A DNA stretch of 64,000 nt, taken from NCBI RefSeq assembly GCF_000382185.1, contig NZ_KB907784.1, forward strand, positions 62,001 through 126,000, given 5' to 3'. Both the position numbers and the translations under genes were made by a program. Positions 47,826 through 57,053 of the stretch are shown one piece after another. This stretch comes from Bordetella sp. FB-8. Lineage in GTDB: Bacteria; Pseudomonadota; Gammaproteobacteria; Burkholderiales; Burkholderiaceae_B. The stretch's first letter is position 1, and each line of letters starts with the position of its first letter. The notes beneath the pieces were generated by a model that did no database searches, was not told the DNA's origin, and was given only the letters and a program-made list of their open reading frames with translations.

Positions 47826-49273
47826 CTTTCTTCGTGCCAGGAGGAGGCGTCGCGCGACAGCAGCGCCGACGAAGCCGCCGGCCCCCAGGTACCGGACGTA
47901 TAGGACTTGGGCGGTATGGGGCTATCGCGCCAGGTATCGAGAATGGGTTCGACCCAACGCCAGGCCTGCACCTGCTCGTCGCGCCGCACGAACAGACCCA
48001 GCCGGCCGCGGATCACGTCCAGCAACAGGCGCTCGTAGGCGCCGGCGCGGCGCACTTTGGAAGACGCAGCCAGATCCAGATCGAGCGAGGTCTGCGTCAA
48101 CGCCACCGTGTCTCCCGGCTGCTTGACCAAAAAGTAAAGGCGGATGCTTTCCTGCGGCTGCAGCCGGATCACCAGCCGGTTCGGCGCAGTCAGACCGTAG
48201 GGACGCGGAAAAATGGCATGGGGCACGTCGCGAAAATGGATCACAATCTCGGCCACGCGCGCCTGCATGCGCTTGCCGGTGCGCAGAAAAAAAGGCACGC
48301 CGGCCCAGCGCCAATTGGCGATCTCGGCCTTGATTGCGACAAACGTCTCCGTGCCGCTGCCGGCAACGATGCCCTGCTCCTGCAAATAGCCCGGCACGGG
48401 CTGGCCCTGGATGGCCCCGGCGTGATATTGCCCGCGCACGGTTTTTTCGGCCACGTCTCGATGCAGGATGGGCTTGAGCGCCTTGAGGATCTTGATCTTT
48501 TCGTCACGGATAGCGTCTTCGGCCAGACTGGCCGGCGGTTCCATCGCCACCATGCATACGAGCTGAAGCAGGTGGTTCTGCACCATATCGCGCAACGCCC
48601 CCGTACGGTCGTAGAAATCGCCGCGCGCTTCCACACCCAGTTCTTCGGCGATAGTGATCTGCACCTCGCGCACCCACTCGCGCCGCCACAGCGGGTCGAA
48701 CAGCGCGTTGCCAAAGCGGATCGCCATGAGATTCTGCACCGACTCCTTGCCCAGATAATGATCAATGCGATAAATCTGGTCTTCGGCGAAGTGGCGCGCG
48801 ACCGCGTCGTTGATCGACTCGGACGAATCCAGGTCGTGCCCCAGCGGCTTTTCCAGCACGACCCGCGCGCCCGGATGGTTCAGGCCGACGCGACCCAGTT
48901 GCTCGCAGACCGGCACGAAAAGATGCGGCGCGGTAGCCAGATAGAACACCACCACCTGCGGCGAACGCGCCTGGATCCGTTGCGCCAAGGTATCGAAATG
49001 CGCCGGATCGAGCGCATCAACCTGCATGTAGACAATACGATTCGCAAAACTCGCCCAGTCTTGCGGCGCGCCGTGCCGCTGCTCCCTCATGGCCTCTTCC
49101 AGCTGCGCCACATAGTCTTGCGTGCTGGCGGCGCGGCTGCCGGTGGCGACGATGCGCGCGTCTGGATGCAGCTGCCCCGCGCAATGCGCGCAGAACAGCG
49201 CCGGCAGCAGCTTGCGCCGCGCCAGATCGCCGGTGCCGCCGAACAGCACCATATCGAAATCAGGTTTGCTCAC
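47822..49273 (-). CDS. zwf: Glucose-6-phosphate dehydrogenase
   Basis: A 483-residue protein: nucleotide loop FGGTGDLARRKLLPAL, active-site RIDHYLGKESVQNLMAIRF with the catalytic Lys and His, and late GQYHAGAIQGQPVPGY. It oxidises glucose 6-phosphate with NADP. The start is a GTG at 49273 with an AAGGA site about 9 nt upstream. A LacI-type operator lies 49 bp upstream, between zwf and the divergent regulator. The stop is within the MITE terminus. Confidence 0.94.
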   Translation of the reverse strand: MSKPDFDMVLFGGTGDLARRKLLPALFCAHCAGQLHPDARIVATGSRAASTQDYVAQLEEAMREQRHGAPQDWASFANRIVYMQVDALDPAHFDTLAQRIQARSPQVVVFYLATAPHLFVPVCEQLGRVGLNHPGARVVLEKPLGHDLDSSESINDAVARHFAEDQIYRIDHYLGKESVQNLMAIRFGNALFDPLWRREWVREVQITIAEELGVEARGDFYDRTGALRDMVQNHLLQLVCMVAMEPPASLAEDAIRDEKIKILKALKPILHRDVAEKTVRGQYHAGAIQGQPVPGYLQEQGIVAGSGTETFVAIKAEIANWRWAGVPFFLRTGKRMQARVAEIVIHFRDVPHAIFPRPYGLTAPNRLVIRLQPQESIRLYFLVKQPGDTVALTQTSLDLDLAASSKVRRAGAYERLLLDVIRGRLGLFVRRDEQVQAWRWVEPILDTWRDSPIPPKSYTSGTWGPAASSALLSRDASSWHEES

Positions 49274-49321
49274 CCGGTATTCCTTGTGGCTTCTTTGATG
49301 TAGAAGTGAAAGAATCTCTAA

Positions 49322-49341
49322 AATTGACAGCGCTGTCAATT
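49322..49341. promoter_or_regulatory. LacI-family operator in the zwf/lacI divergent promoter
   Basis: A perfect 20-bp palindrome AATTGACAGCGCTGTCAATT, with the central CG-rich core typical of LacI/GalR operators. An identical copy precedes oprB. Confidence 0.82.
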
Positions 49342-49432
49342 AGGAATTATGCCTATTTGTACTCGAGGCGCCGTGCGACGCCGCTTCGTTCTTGGCCTTA
49401 GAATTCCCACTCCCTCTTTTTTCACCCGCCTC

Positions 49433-50482
49433 ATGAAAAACAGCAGGATCACCACGGGATCCATCACGGTCGACGACGTCGCCGAGGATGCCGGCGTTTC
49501 GATCAAGACGGTCTCGCGCGTGCTCAACCACGAGCCCAACGTTAGCGAGAAAACCCGCCAGAAAGTCGCCGAATCGATGGCTAGACTAGGCTATCAGCCC
49601 AACCCTTCGGCGCGCGGGCTGGCAAGCAAACGCACCGACATCATCGCCTTGGTCTACGACAACCCCAGCGACAACTACGTCGTCAATCTGCAGCGCGGCG
49701 CGCTGCAGGCCTGCGGCCTCTACGGCTACAGCCTGCTGCTCTTGCCCTGCAATTACCGCGCGCCCGACCTTAGCGCGCATATCGTGCAAAACCTGCGCCA
49801 GCGCGCCCTGACCGGCTTGATCCTGACCCCGCCCGTCTGCGACGTGGCGGCACTGACGCAGGCATTGGACGAAACCGGCGTGGACTATGTCCGGCTATCG
49901 CCCATCGACCGCCAACACCATGGCATGTCCGTCAGCATGGACGACCGCTCGGCGGCGCGCGACATGACGCTGCACCTGATCGAACTCGGGCATCGTCGCA
50001 TCGGTTTTGTCTGCGGTCATCCCGATCACGGCGCCGCGCACGAACGCCTGGCGGGCTACCGCGAAGCGATGCGGCAAAGTGGCCTGCCCGTGGACGAGAA
50101 CCTGATCGAGCAAGGCACGCACGCCTTCGAGTCAGGCATCGAGTGCGGGCGGCGGCTACTGGCACGCCCCCCCCGCCCCACCGCCATCTTCGCCGGCAAC
50201 GACGACATGGCGGCCGGCGTGCTCTATGCGGCGCATGCACAAGGCCTGGACGTTCCGGGCGCGCTATCGGTGGTCGGCTACGACGACACGCCCCTATCGC
50301 GCCAAGTATGGCCCAGCCTGACGACGGTGCGCCAGCCCATTCAGGCCATGGCCTATGCGGCAATCGAACAGATCGTCGCCGTGCAGCGCCCCCAGCACCC
50401 CGGCCTGAAGCGCCATCCGGTAAGCGAAATACTGGAATACGAACTGGTGATCCGCGATTCAACCCGCAGACCGTCGGCATAA
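49433..50482 (+). CDS. LacI-family sugar-responsive regulator
   Basis: A 349-residue regulator. The N-terminal HTH (TVDDVAEDAGVSIKTVSRVL) and hinge NPSARGLAS are typical LacI family; the rest is a periplasmic-binding-protein-like domain (FAGNDDMAAGVLYAA; SVVGYDDTPLSRQVWPSLTT). The ATG at 49433 is chosen because it places the HTH at the usual position. It lies divergent from zwf and convergent with xylH. It most likely represses oprB-xylFGH, zwf and itself through the shared palindrome; the inducer, perhaps xylose, glucose or a phosphate ester, is unknown. Confidence 0.87.
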   Translation: MKNSRITTGSITVDDVAEDAGVSIKTVSRVLNHEPNVSEKTRQKVAESMARLGYQPNPSARGLASKRTDIIALVYDNPSDNYVVNLQRGALQACGLYGYSLLLLPCNYRAPDLSAHIVQNLRQRALTGLILTPPVCDVAALTQALDETGVDYVRLSPIDRQHHGMSVSMDDRSAARDMTLHLIELGHRRIGFVCGHPDHGAAHERLAGYREAMRQSGLPVDENLIEQGTHAFESGIECGRRLLARPPRPTAIFAGNDDMAAGVLYAAHAQGLDVPGALSVVGYDDTPLSRQVWPSLTTVRQPIQAMAYAAIEQIVAVQRPQHPGLKRHPVSEILEYELVIRDSTRRPSA

Positions 50483-50516
50483 AACGGCAGCGCAGCCTGA
50501 CCGCAGGCCTGCCGTT
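50483..50516. terminator. Bidirectional terminator between lacI and xylH
   Basis: Outer stem AACGGCAG/CTGCCGTT and inner stem GCCTG/CAGGC around loop ACCG, exactly filling the gap between the two converging stop codons. AAA precedes it on the plus strand. Confidence 0.6.
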
Positions 50517-51718
50517 CAGTTCCGGCTGGAACCCGATAGCACGTCGACCCAGACCGCCAGCACCAGCACGAGACCTTTGACGATCATCTGCCACGAGCTG
50601 TCGACGTTCATCTGTTCCATGCCGTTGTCCAGACTGGCCATCACCAGCGCGCCAATCAGCGCGCCGTAGACCGTGCCGGAGCCGCCGCGCATCGACGTGC
50701 CGCCGATGAAGCAGGCCGAGATCGCATCGAGTTCACCGCCGTCGCCGGCCGAAGGCGAACCGGCCGCAGAACGCGCGGTCGTGACGATGCCGGCAAAGGC
50801 GCACATCAGTCCCATCAGCGCGAACACCGCCAGCTTGACGCGATTGACGTTGACGCCGGACAGGCGCGTGGCTTCCAGGTTGCCGCCCACGGCATAGACG
50901 TGACGGCCGAACACGGTCTGCATGGCAATGTACGAGAAGATCGCAAGCAGAATCAGCAGAATCAGCACGGGAATCGGCACACCATTGGCGCGATTCAGTT
51001 CGGCGACGAAGCCGATCACGGCGGCCGCGATGACCAGCAGGCGCAGCGCGTCGGCCCAGAAGGGCGAGGACGCAATATGCATGCGCGCGCGATTGCGGCG
51101 GCGGCGCACGGTAAAAAAGCAGGCGCTCGCGACGACCACGGCTGCCAGCCCCCAGGACAGCGCCACCGGCACGAAGCCCTGCGAAATCGACACCAGATCA
51201 TCGGGCACCGGCGCGATGGTCACGGAATTCGTGCTCCATTGCAACACGCCGCGAAAGGCCAGCATGCCGCCCAGACCGACGATGAAGGACGGAATGCGCA
51301 TGCGTGTCGTGATGAAGCCGTTGAGCATGCCGATCAAGGTGCCCGCTATCAGCACGACAATGACCGCGGGCCAGGTCGGCCAGTGCAGATTGACTGTCAA
51401 GATGGCGACCAGACCGCCCAGGAGGCCGAGCAATGACCCGACCGACAAGTCGATCTCGCCGGCGATGATGACGAACACCATGCCGCAGGCCAGCATGCCC
51501 GTCACCGACATCTGCAGGAACAGATTGGACAGGCTGCGCGGCGTCAGAAAGGTACCGTGAGTCTGGCTCCAGAAGAACAGCCAGATCAACGCCACCGCGA
51601 ACAACAGGGCAAGTATCTTGTAGCGCGTAAAAAGCAGTTGTATTTGGCGGGCGTCCACGCGCGGCACGCCCGCAGCGCGGGCGATACGGCCATTGGCCTG
51701 GGTAGGAAATTGGTTCAT
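50516..51718 (-). CDS. xylH: Xylose-type sugar ABC permease XylH
   Basis: A 400-residue permease with the signature IIAGEIDLSVGSLLGLLGGL and RIPSFIVGLGGML, then the second half with GGNLEATRLSGVNVNRVKL and FIGGTSMRGGSGTVYGALIG. Length and segments match XylH rather than the 320-residue RbsC. It forms the pore of the XylFGH importer. The ATG at 51718 starts 5 bp after the xylG stop. Confidence 0.88.
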   Translation of the reverse strand: MNQFPTQANGRIARAAGVPRVDARQIQLLFTRYKILALLFAVALIWLFFWSQTHGTFLTPRSLSNLFLQMSVTGMLACGMVFVIIAGEIDLSVGSLLGLLGGLVAILTVNLHWPTWPAVIVVLIAGTLIGMLNGFITTRMRIPSFIVGLGGMLAFRGVLQWSTNSVTIAPVPDDLVSISQGFVPVALSWGLAAVVVASACFFTVRRRRNRARMHIASSPFWADALRLLVIAAAVIGFVAELNRANGVPIPVLILLILLAIFSYIAMQTVFGRHVYAVGGNLEATRLSGVNVNRVKLAVFALMGLMCAFAGIVTTARSAAGSPSAGDGGELDAISACFIGGTSMRGGSGTVYGALIGALVMASLDNGMEQMNVDSSWQMIVKGLVLVLAVWVDVLSGSSRN

Positions 51719-51723
51719 GGGAT

Positions 51724-53271
51724 TCAAGCAGCGCGAGGCTGCTGTCGGGTGTTGAGCGCGGCGGCCAGGATGTCCTCCTGGGTCAGGCCCTGGTTGATGA
51801 AGTCGCCACGCACCTGGCCTTCGCCGATCACGAGCACGCGATCGCTCATGCCCAGGACCTCCTGCAATTCGGAAGAGACCATAATGATGGCCACGCCCGC
51901 GGCGGCGAGTTCGAAAATAAGTTTGTAGATGTCGTACTTGGCGCCCACGTCCACGCCGCGCGTGGGTTCATCGAGAATCAGCACCTTGGGTTTGGCCAGG
52001 ATCATCTTGGTCAGCACCGCCTTCTGCTGGTTGCCGCCCGACAAACCGGCGATGGCCAGCTCCGGGCTGGCCGCCTTGATCCGCAGCCGATGGATCGAAT
52101 CTTTTACGGTGCGCAGTTCTGCGTCGCGGTCGACGGTGCCGCCGCGCGCATAGGTTTGCAGCGTAGCCAAGGTGATGTTGTCGCCCACTCCCATCAGGGG
52201 AACGATACCCTGGCGCTTGCGGTCTTCCGGCACCAGGCAAACGCCGTTGGCAATGGCTCGATTGGGGTCTTTAAGCGTTATCGGCTTGCCTTCGAGCATC
52301 AACGACAAGGCGCAACGGCCGGGATAAGCGCCGAAAATGGCCGACACCAGTTCGGTGCGCCCCGCGCCGACCAGCCCGGCGATGCCGAGTATCTCGCCGC
52401 GCCGCACACTGAGCGAAACGTCATCGACGCGCTTGCGGCTGGGGTTGGTCGCGTCCCAGCACGTCACGCCGCGGGCTTCGAGCACCACCTCGCCAATGTC
52501 GTGTTCGATGCGGGGAAAGAGCGAATCCATACGACGCCCGACCATCAGGGCGATGATGTCGTCCACGCTCATCTGCGCCGCGGCGCGAGTACCCACCTGC
52601 GCGCCGTCGCGGATCACCGCGACGGTATCGCAGACGCGAGCGACCTCTTCGAGCTTGTGCGAAATGTAGATGCACGCCACGCCGCTGCGCTTGAGTTCCT
52701 CGATGATGTCCAGGAGCACGGCGATTTCCTTGGCGCTCAAGGACGACGTCGGCTCGTCCAGGATCAGCAGCCTGGCGTTTTTGGCCAGCGCCCGCGCGAT
52801 CTCGAACAGCTGCTGGTGGCCGCTGCCGTAGTGCATGACCGGCGCGGTGACGTCGATGTCAGTCAGCTTGAGCCGCGCCAGCAGCTTCTCGGTTTCGCGG
52901 TACATGGCGTCGTAGTCCATGCGCCCGCCAGGCCGCGCGATTTCGTTGCCGAGAAAGACGTTCTCGGCAACCGAGAGCTGCTGCACCAGCATCAATTCCT
53001 GGTGGATGATGACAATGCCGCGCCGCTCGCTGTCGCGCACCGAATGCGCGCGCAGCGGCTGGCCCTCCCAGCGTATCTCCCCCTCGTAGCTGCCGTACGG
53101 ATAAACGCCGGACAGGACCTTCATCAGGGTCGACTTTCCCGCGCCGTTTTCGCCGCACAGGCCGACACATTCGCCCGGCCGCACCGCCAGATTAATGCCG
53201 TCCAGCGCGCGAACTCCGGAGAACGCCTTGACGATATTGCGCATCTCCAGCAGGTAGCCGTTGCCGCTCAT
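51724..53271 (-). CDS. xylG: Xylose-type sugar ABC ATPase XylG
   Basis: A 515-residue double ATPase. The first domain has [33 protein letters not shown] and [11 protein letters not shown]; the second has [16 protein letters not shown] and [31 protein letters not shown] and the overall pattern match E. coli XylG. It powers sugar import. It lies between xylF and xylH; no other ATPase gene is needed because both domains are in one chain. Confidence 0.92.
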   Translation of the reverse strand: MSGNGYLLEMRNIVKAFSGVRALDGINLAVRPGECVGLCGENGAGKSTLMKVLSGVYPYGSYEGEIRWEGQPLRAHSVRDSERRGIVIIHQELMLVQQLSVAENVFLGNEIARPGGRMDYDAMYRETEKLLARLKLTDIDVTAPVMHYGSGHQQLFEIARALAKNARLLILDEPTSSLSAKEIAVLLDIIEELKRSGVACIYISHKLEEVARVCDTVAVIRDGAQVGTRAAAQMSVDDIIALMVGRRMDSLFPRIEHDIGEVVLEARGVTCWDATNPSRKRVDDVSLSVRRGEILGIAGLVGAGRTELVSAIFGAYPGRCALSLMLEGKPITLKDPNRAIANGVCLVPEDRKRQGIVPLMGVGDNITLATLQTYARGGTVDRDAELRTVKDSIHRLRIKAASPELAIAGLSGGNQQKAVLTKMILAKPKVLILDEPTRGVDVGAKYDIYKLIFELAAAGVAIIMVSSELQEVLGMSDRVLVIGEGQVRGDFINQGLTQEDILAAALNTRQQPRAA

Positions 53272-53287
53272 CGATCGCCCCTTGCGT

Positions 53288-54301
53288 TTATTTGCCGAAG
53301 ACCTGCTGATGCGTGTAGAAGCCGTCCTTGACGACGACATCGACATTGTCCTTGGTCAGCAGGATCGGCTTGAGCAGCAGCGTATCGACCTTCTCTTTGC
53401 CGTTGCCGATCTGGGTATTGAACTTCGGCTTGACGCCCTTGACCAGATCAACGGCCATTTCGGCGGCCGAGCTGGCCAGTGCACGCAGAGGCTTGTAGAC
53501 CGTCATAGTCTGGGTGCCCGCAACCACGCGGCGCACGCCCGCCAAGTCGGCATCCTGCCCCGACACGGCCACCTTGCCCTCGAGCTTTTGCTCTGTGAGG
53601 GCCTGGATCGCCCCGCCGGCCGTGCCATCGTTGGAGGCGACAATGCCCTGGATATTATTGTTGTTCGCGGTCAATGCGTTCTCGATGATGCTCTGCGCCT
53701 TTTCCGGCTCCCACTGCGGCGTCCACTGTTTGCCGACGATCTTGATGTCGCCTTTGTCGACCAGAGGCTGCAGCACCTTCATCTGCCCTTCGCGCAGCAG
53801 GCGGGCATTGTTGTCGGTGGACGCGCCGCCCAGCAGAAAGTAATTGCCTTTGGGCGCGGCGTTCACAACGCCCTGGGCCTGCATTTCGCCGACCTTCTCG
53901 TTATCGAACGAAACATAGCCGTCGACAGCGGCATCCAGGATCAGTCGATCGTAGGACACCACCTTGATGCCGGCGCTGTGGGCGCTGGCGATCACGTTGC
54001 CCAGCACCTTGGAATTGAACGGCACGATCACCAGCACATCCACGCCCTGGGCGATGAGATTCTGGATCTGCGAAATCTGGCGCGATTCGTTGGCGTTGGC
54101 CGATTCCACGTCGACGGTGGCGCCCAGCTTCTTGGCGGCCTGGACGAAAAAGTCACGATCGTGCGTCCAGCGCTCGACGCGCAGATCGTCGATCGAAAAG
54201 CCGATGACAGGGTGAGTCTTGCTCGCGTGGGCCGGCGCGGCGGACAAGGCGGCGGCGGTGGCCAGCGCGGTGACGGTGATCTTGAAAGCGCGGGAAATCA
54301 T
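53288..54301 (-). CDS. xylF: Xylose-type sugar-binding protein XylF
   Basis: A 337-residue periplasmic protein with a signal peptide ([15 protein letters not shown]). Segments [61 protein letters not shown] and [20 protein letters not shown] closely parallel E. coli XylF, so D-xylose is the best guess; related proteins in other betaproteobacteria and rhizobia also take glucose. First gene of the transporter set, downstream of oprB. Confidence 0.9.
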   Translation of the reverse strand: MISRAFKITVTALATAAALSAAPAHASKTHPVIGFSIDDLRVERWTHDRDFFVQAAKKLGATVDVESANANESRQISQIQNLIAQGVDVLVIVPFNSKVLGNVIASAHSAGIKVVSYDRLILDAAVDGYVSFDNEKVGEMQAQGVVNAAPKGNYFLLGGASTDNNARLLREGQMKVLQPLVDKGDIKIVGKQWTPQWEPEKAQSIIENALTANNNNIQGIVASNDGTAGGAIQALTEQKLEGKVAVSGQDADLAGVRRVVAGTQTMTVYKPLRALASSAAEMAVDLVKGVKPKFNTQIGNGKEKVDTLLLKPILLTKDNVDVVVKDGFYTHQQVFGK

Positions 54302-54325
54302 GAAGTGTCTCCTTGAATTCGAATT

Positions 54326-54347
54326 TTGGCCTTTCTCGGACGGCCAA
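54326..54347 (-). promoter_or_regulatory. Hairpin in the oprB-xylF gap
   Basis: Six-base stem TTGGCC/GGCCAA with a 10-nt loop and A/T-rich flanks, 25 bp upstream of the xylF start. It may trim or slow transcription between the porin and the transporter genes, or protect the xylF mRNA end. Confidence 0.35.
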
Positions 54348-54400
54348 TTTTTGCAAGGGGTCCATGCCGCTCCGACCTTGGACGGCATGGCCTGGTTTGA

Positions 54401-55747
54401 TCAGAACGTGATGCCTGTCTTCAGCCCCACGACGAACGCGTTGTGGTTGAGCGAAGTGCCGCCCGGATGCACGACATACTGCAAGTTCAGGCGCATGAAT
54501 ACCGACGGGATGGGGGACCAGCTGTAATACACCTCGGTGGCGTACTCGTTGCCGTCACCGGCGACCGTATGCGAGCCAGTGAGCGCATTGAGCTGATTGA
54601 CATAGTCGGCGTAGCGGCCGTTGTTGTGCGTCGCGCCGATGCCAAAACCGATGCTGTCGTTCGGCCGGCCAAAGGGTCCCTTGTACTGCACGCCCATTGC
54701 GATCTGCCGATCAGTCTGCGCGGTGGCCCTGTCCGCCTGGGAGATGTTCAGGAACAGGCTCGCGCCGCGCCCGCCGGGTTCGCCCGTGATCTGTTGCTGG
54801 AAATTGATGTAGGCGCCGTATTGGCCGCCATGGTTGAGCGCAGCCAGACCCGTCTGCGCGCGCGAATTGTTGTTGATGTCGTAGTACAGATCCTTGCCGC
54901 TGGACGTGTTGTACCAGACGCCGACCTTGTACGAACCGGGCAGGCCGTTCACCTTGGGCGTCCAGCCGCCTTCCAACGGAATCAGAGCGCCGGTGGTGCC
55001 GCTGGGATTCTGTAAGGTCCAGCCGTAAGTGCGCGCGTAATCGTCATTCACATAATTCGGATTGACTTGGTAGACGCCGACCTGCGCATAGGTCTCTTTG
55101 GAGGTCGTCAACTTGACGCGTGCCGCCCATTGGCTGGTCGGCCAGTTGACCCAGTAGCTGCCCACCAGATTGCCGGGCTGCGATCCGCAAAAGGTCAGAT
55201 TCTGAAAATCGCAGGAGAAGCTGGCGAAATCTTCGCCCACCGTCATTCGTCCCAGCTTGACCGACAGCTTATTGTCGAAGAGTTTCTGATCCAGCCAGAA
55301 ATCGGTCAGATGCACGGTCTGTCCACGTCCGTAGACTTCCTGCAGCAGCATGTTGTTGCCGATATTGGCGTCCGCGCCCAAGTTGCGGCCATTGCGCTCG
55401 GTGAACGTAGTCTGGAAGGTGGCGCCCTTCCAGCCGACCAGCTTGTCCAGGTCGAACGTCGTGCCCAGCGCCCACTGGTCGGAATAGCGCGTTATCCGCT
55501 TGTCGCCGCCGGTGAAGTTGTGCGCCAGTTCGCCGGTGTAGCCCAGGTTGAACGACACCCCGTCATTTGCCAGACGCGTGCGCCAACCGCCCCAATCGCC
55601 CAGCAAATAAGGGCTGGAGGTAATGCCCTCGGCATGGGCATAGGCGCCCGTTGTGCCAAGGATCAGCGCGCCAATCGCGGCGCTCGCCAACTTGCGTGCG
55701 AAACGGGCTTGCCGCGTGCGGGGCGGGATCCGACTTGCGTTGTCCAT
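54401..55747 (-). CDS. oprB: Carbohydrate-selective porin, OprB family
   Basis: A 448-residue outer-membrane porin with a signal peptide (ASAAIGALILGTTGAYAHA). LLGDWGGWRTRLANDGVSFN is the OprB N-terminal signature; the beta-strand pattern ends with HNAFVVGLKTGITF, a terminal Phe. In pseudomonads OprB admits glucose and other sugars. The ATG at 55747 has a GGAGA site about 7 nt upstream. It lies at the head of an oprB-xylFGH unit with a LacI-type palindrome 127 bp upstream. Confidence 0.9.
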   Translation of the reverse strand: MDNASRIPPRTRQARFARKLASAAIGALILGTTGAYAHAEGITSSPYLLGDWGGWRTRLANDGVSFNLGYTGELAHNFTGGDKRITRYSDQWALGTTFDLDKLVGWKGATFQTTFTERNGRNLGADANIGNNMLLQEVYGRGQTVHLTDFWLDQKLFDNKLSVKLGRMTVGEDFASFSCDFQNLTFCGSQPGNLVGSYWVNWPTSQWAARVKLTTSKETYAQVGVYQVNPNYVNDDYARTYGWTLQNPSGTTGALIPLEGGWTPKVNGLPGSYKVGVWYNTSSGKDLYYDINNNSRAQTGLAALNHGGQYGAYINFQQQITGEPGGRGASLFLNISQADRATAQTDRQIAMGVQYKGPFGRPNDSIGFGIGATHNNGRYADYVNQLNALTGSHTVAGDGNEYATEVYYSWSPIPSVFMRLNLQYVVHPGGTSLNHNAFVVGLKTGITF

Positions 55748-55873
55748 CGACTGTCTCCTAATGTGCGGCCCGCCGCAGCATGCGCGGCACATGGGCTCTA
55801 ATTTTTTTGACTCGCCTTGCCAAGCGCGCGTCGCGCTGACTTCACAAATCGGCGCAGATGGGAGAATCGGCCG

Positions 55874-55893
55874 AATTGACAGCGCTGTCAATT
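55874..55893. promoter_or_regulatory. LacI-family operator upstream of oprB
   Basis: The same 20-bp palindrome AATTGACAGCGCTGTCAATT as in the zwf/lacI promoter, 127 bp upstream of the oprB start. Two identical copies 6.5 kb apart argue for one regulator acting at both. Confidence 0.82.
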
Positions 55894-55943
55894 AAGGGAT
55901 TATCCTGACACGACCAAGATGGCTCGCAAAAAGGGCAGAGGCG

Positions 55944-56289
55944 TCAAGCGGCCGTGGCGCCTCCCTCGCCCCAGGACACGTCAGCCGGCAGGATCAGCGT
56001 GGCGATCTGCCCGGGAAACGTCCGCGCGACACGTTGTGCTGATTCGCCAGGCCGTTGGCTAGCCCCGGCCCGCAATGCAGCAGGGGGCATGCCGGCTTGC
56101 GGGCGATGCGGTAGTAACCGTGCCTACCATGCCAGTCACGACACACTCCTGCAGGCCAAGCACGCATTGCATGCCGGGAACCTGGTCCAGTGCCGCCACA
56201 AAGTGCATCTTGCTGGTTCCCGGATTTACAGCAACCGTATCCACGGCGGACGCGAGCAAGGCCTGCACGAGGCTCCTGGCGCCACTCAT
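55944..56289 (-). pseudogene. Decayed TPP-dependent enzyme gene (acetolactate synthase-like)
   Basis: The first frame encodes MSGARSLVQALLASAVDTVA, then NPGTSKMHFVAALDQVPGM and CVLGLQECVVTG, the N-terminus of IlvB/MdlC-like enzymes. A frameshift near 56120 moves the homologous text to another frame (RIARKPACPLLHCGPGLANG), which then runs through a large internal deletion into FPGQIATLILPADVSWGEGG and a stop at 55944. About 345 bp remain of a gene normally near 1.6 kb. It is a dead remnant beside the sugar region. Confidence 0.8.
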
Positions 56290-56312
56290 CCGTCTATTTC
56301 CGGCCGGCACAG

Positions 56313-56885
56313 TCAGAATTGGTAGGTATAGGTCGCCTGGATCACATCCATGCCCGGATTCGGCGTCTTGATATCGGCGTTGGAAAAGTGCGAGAAACGC
56401 ATGCCCACGCGACTGTGCCTGTCCAGCAGATAGCCCATGCCGATGTGGTCGCCGAACTGGAAGGCCGTGGAATAGTGCTTGTCCGCAAACGCGGTGTGGC
56501 TAAATACGGTGGGACCGATGCCGGCCTCGACGTAAAAGCGCTGGCTCGCTCCCAGCCACCACCGGAACATGGGGATGGCGCTGAGCTGCCAGACCGAGGA
56601 AGGCTGCTGCCGGCCGTGCGCCTGCCAGTAAGCCACGCCGATCTCGGGTGTGAGATCCACCCGGCCCAGGCTGCCGCCGAAGGAATACGTCCAGATGGGC
56701 GAAGTTTCATACTGCAGTCCGAGCCGCGAATAGCGATTGCCAAGGCCGTAATGGATGCCGATGCCGCCCCGGACGCCCGCGCTGTCGGTCTGGGCCTGAG
56801 TTTGGGCCTGGACCGTCGAAGCAATGCCGGTCAAGGCCAGCCCGGCAAGACCTGCCAGAACCCTAAATTTGATATCAGAAAGCAT
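56313..56885 (-). CDS. pagL: Lipid A 3-O-deacylase PagL
   Basis: A 190-residue outer-membrane protein with a signal peptide ([18 protein letters not shown]). The catalytic pair is His166 and Ser168 in RFSHFSNADIKTPNPGMD, and it ends in YQF. PagL removes the 3-position acyl chain of lipid A, which changes endotoxin activity; Bordetella species carry PagL. The ATG at 56885 has an AAGG about 7 nt upstream; another ATG lies six codons earlier. Confidence 0.9.
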   Translation of the reverse strand: MLSDIKFRVLAGLAGLALTGIASTVQAQTQAQTDSAGVRGGIGIHYGLGNRYSRLGLQYETSPIWTYSFGGSLGRVDLTPEIGVAYWQAHGRQQPSSVWQLSAIPMFRWWLGASQRFYVEAGIGPTVFSHTAFADKHYSTAFQFGDHIGMGYLLDRHSRVGMRFSHFSNADIKTPNPGMDVIQATYTYQF

Positions 56886-56990
56886 AAAAACCTTTCTTAT
56901 CAAAAATTTACAGGAATAACCTTATCAGAAATCTAGTTATTGCAAGCTGAAAATGCTTTACCTTTATCAGGGACTGATATAGGCCATAAT

Positions 56991-57036
56991 GTGCAAAGAC
57001 AACGGCCGCCCTCGCGGGCGGCCGTTGTCTTTGCAC
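56991..57036 (-). terminator. Terminator after accD
   Basis: Perfect 20-bp arms (GTGCAAAGACAACGGCCGCC and its complement at 57017-57036) around a CTCGCG loop. The GTTGTCTTT part supplies the U-rich side on the minus strand. It ends the trpB-trpA-accD transcript 18 bp after the accD stop. Confidence 0.85.
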
Positions 57037-57053
57037 AACTGGCGCGCGGCGGA

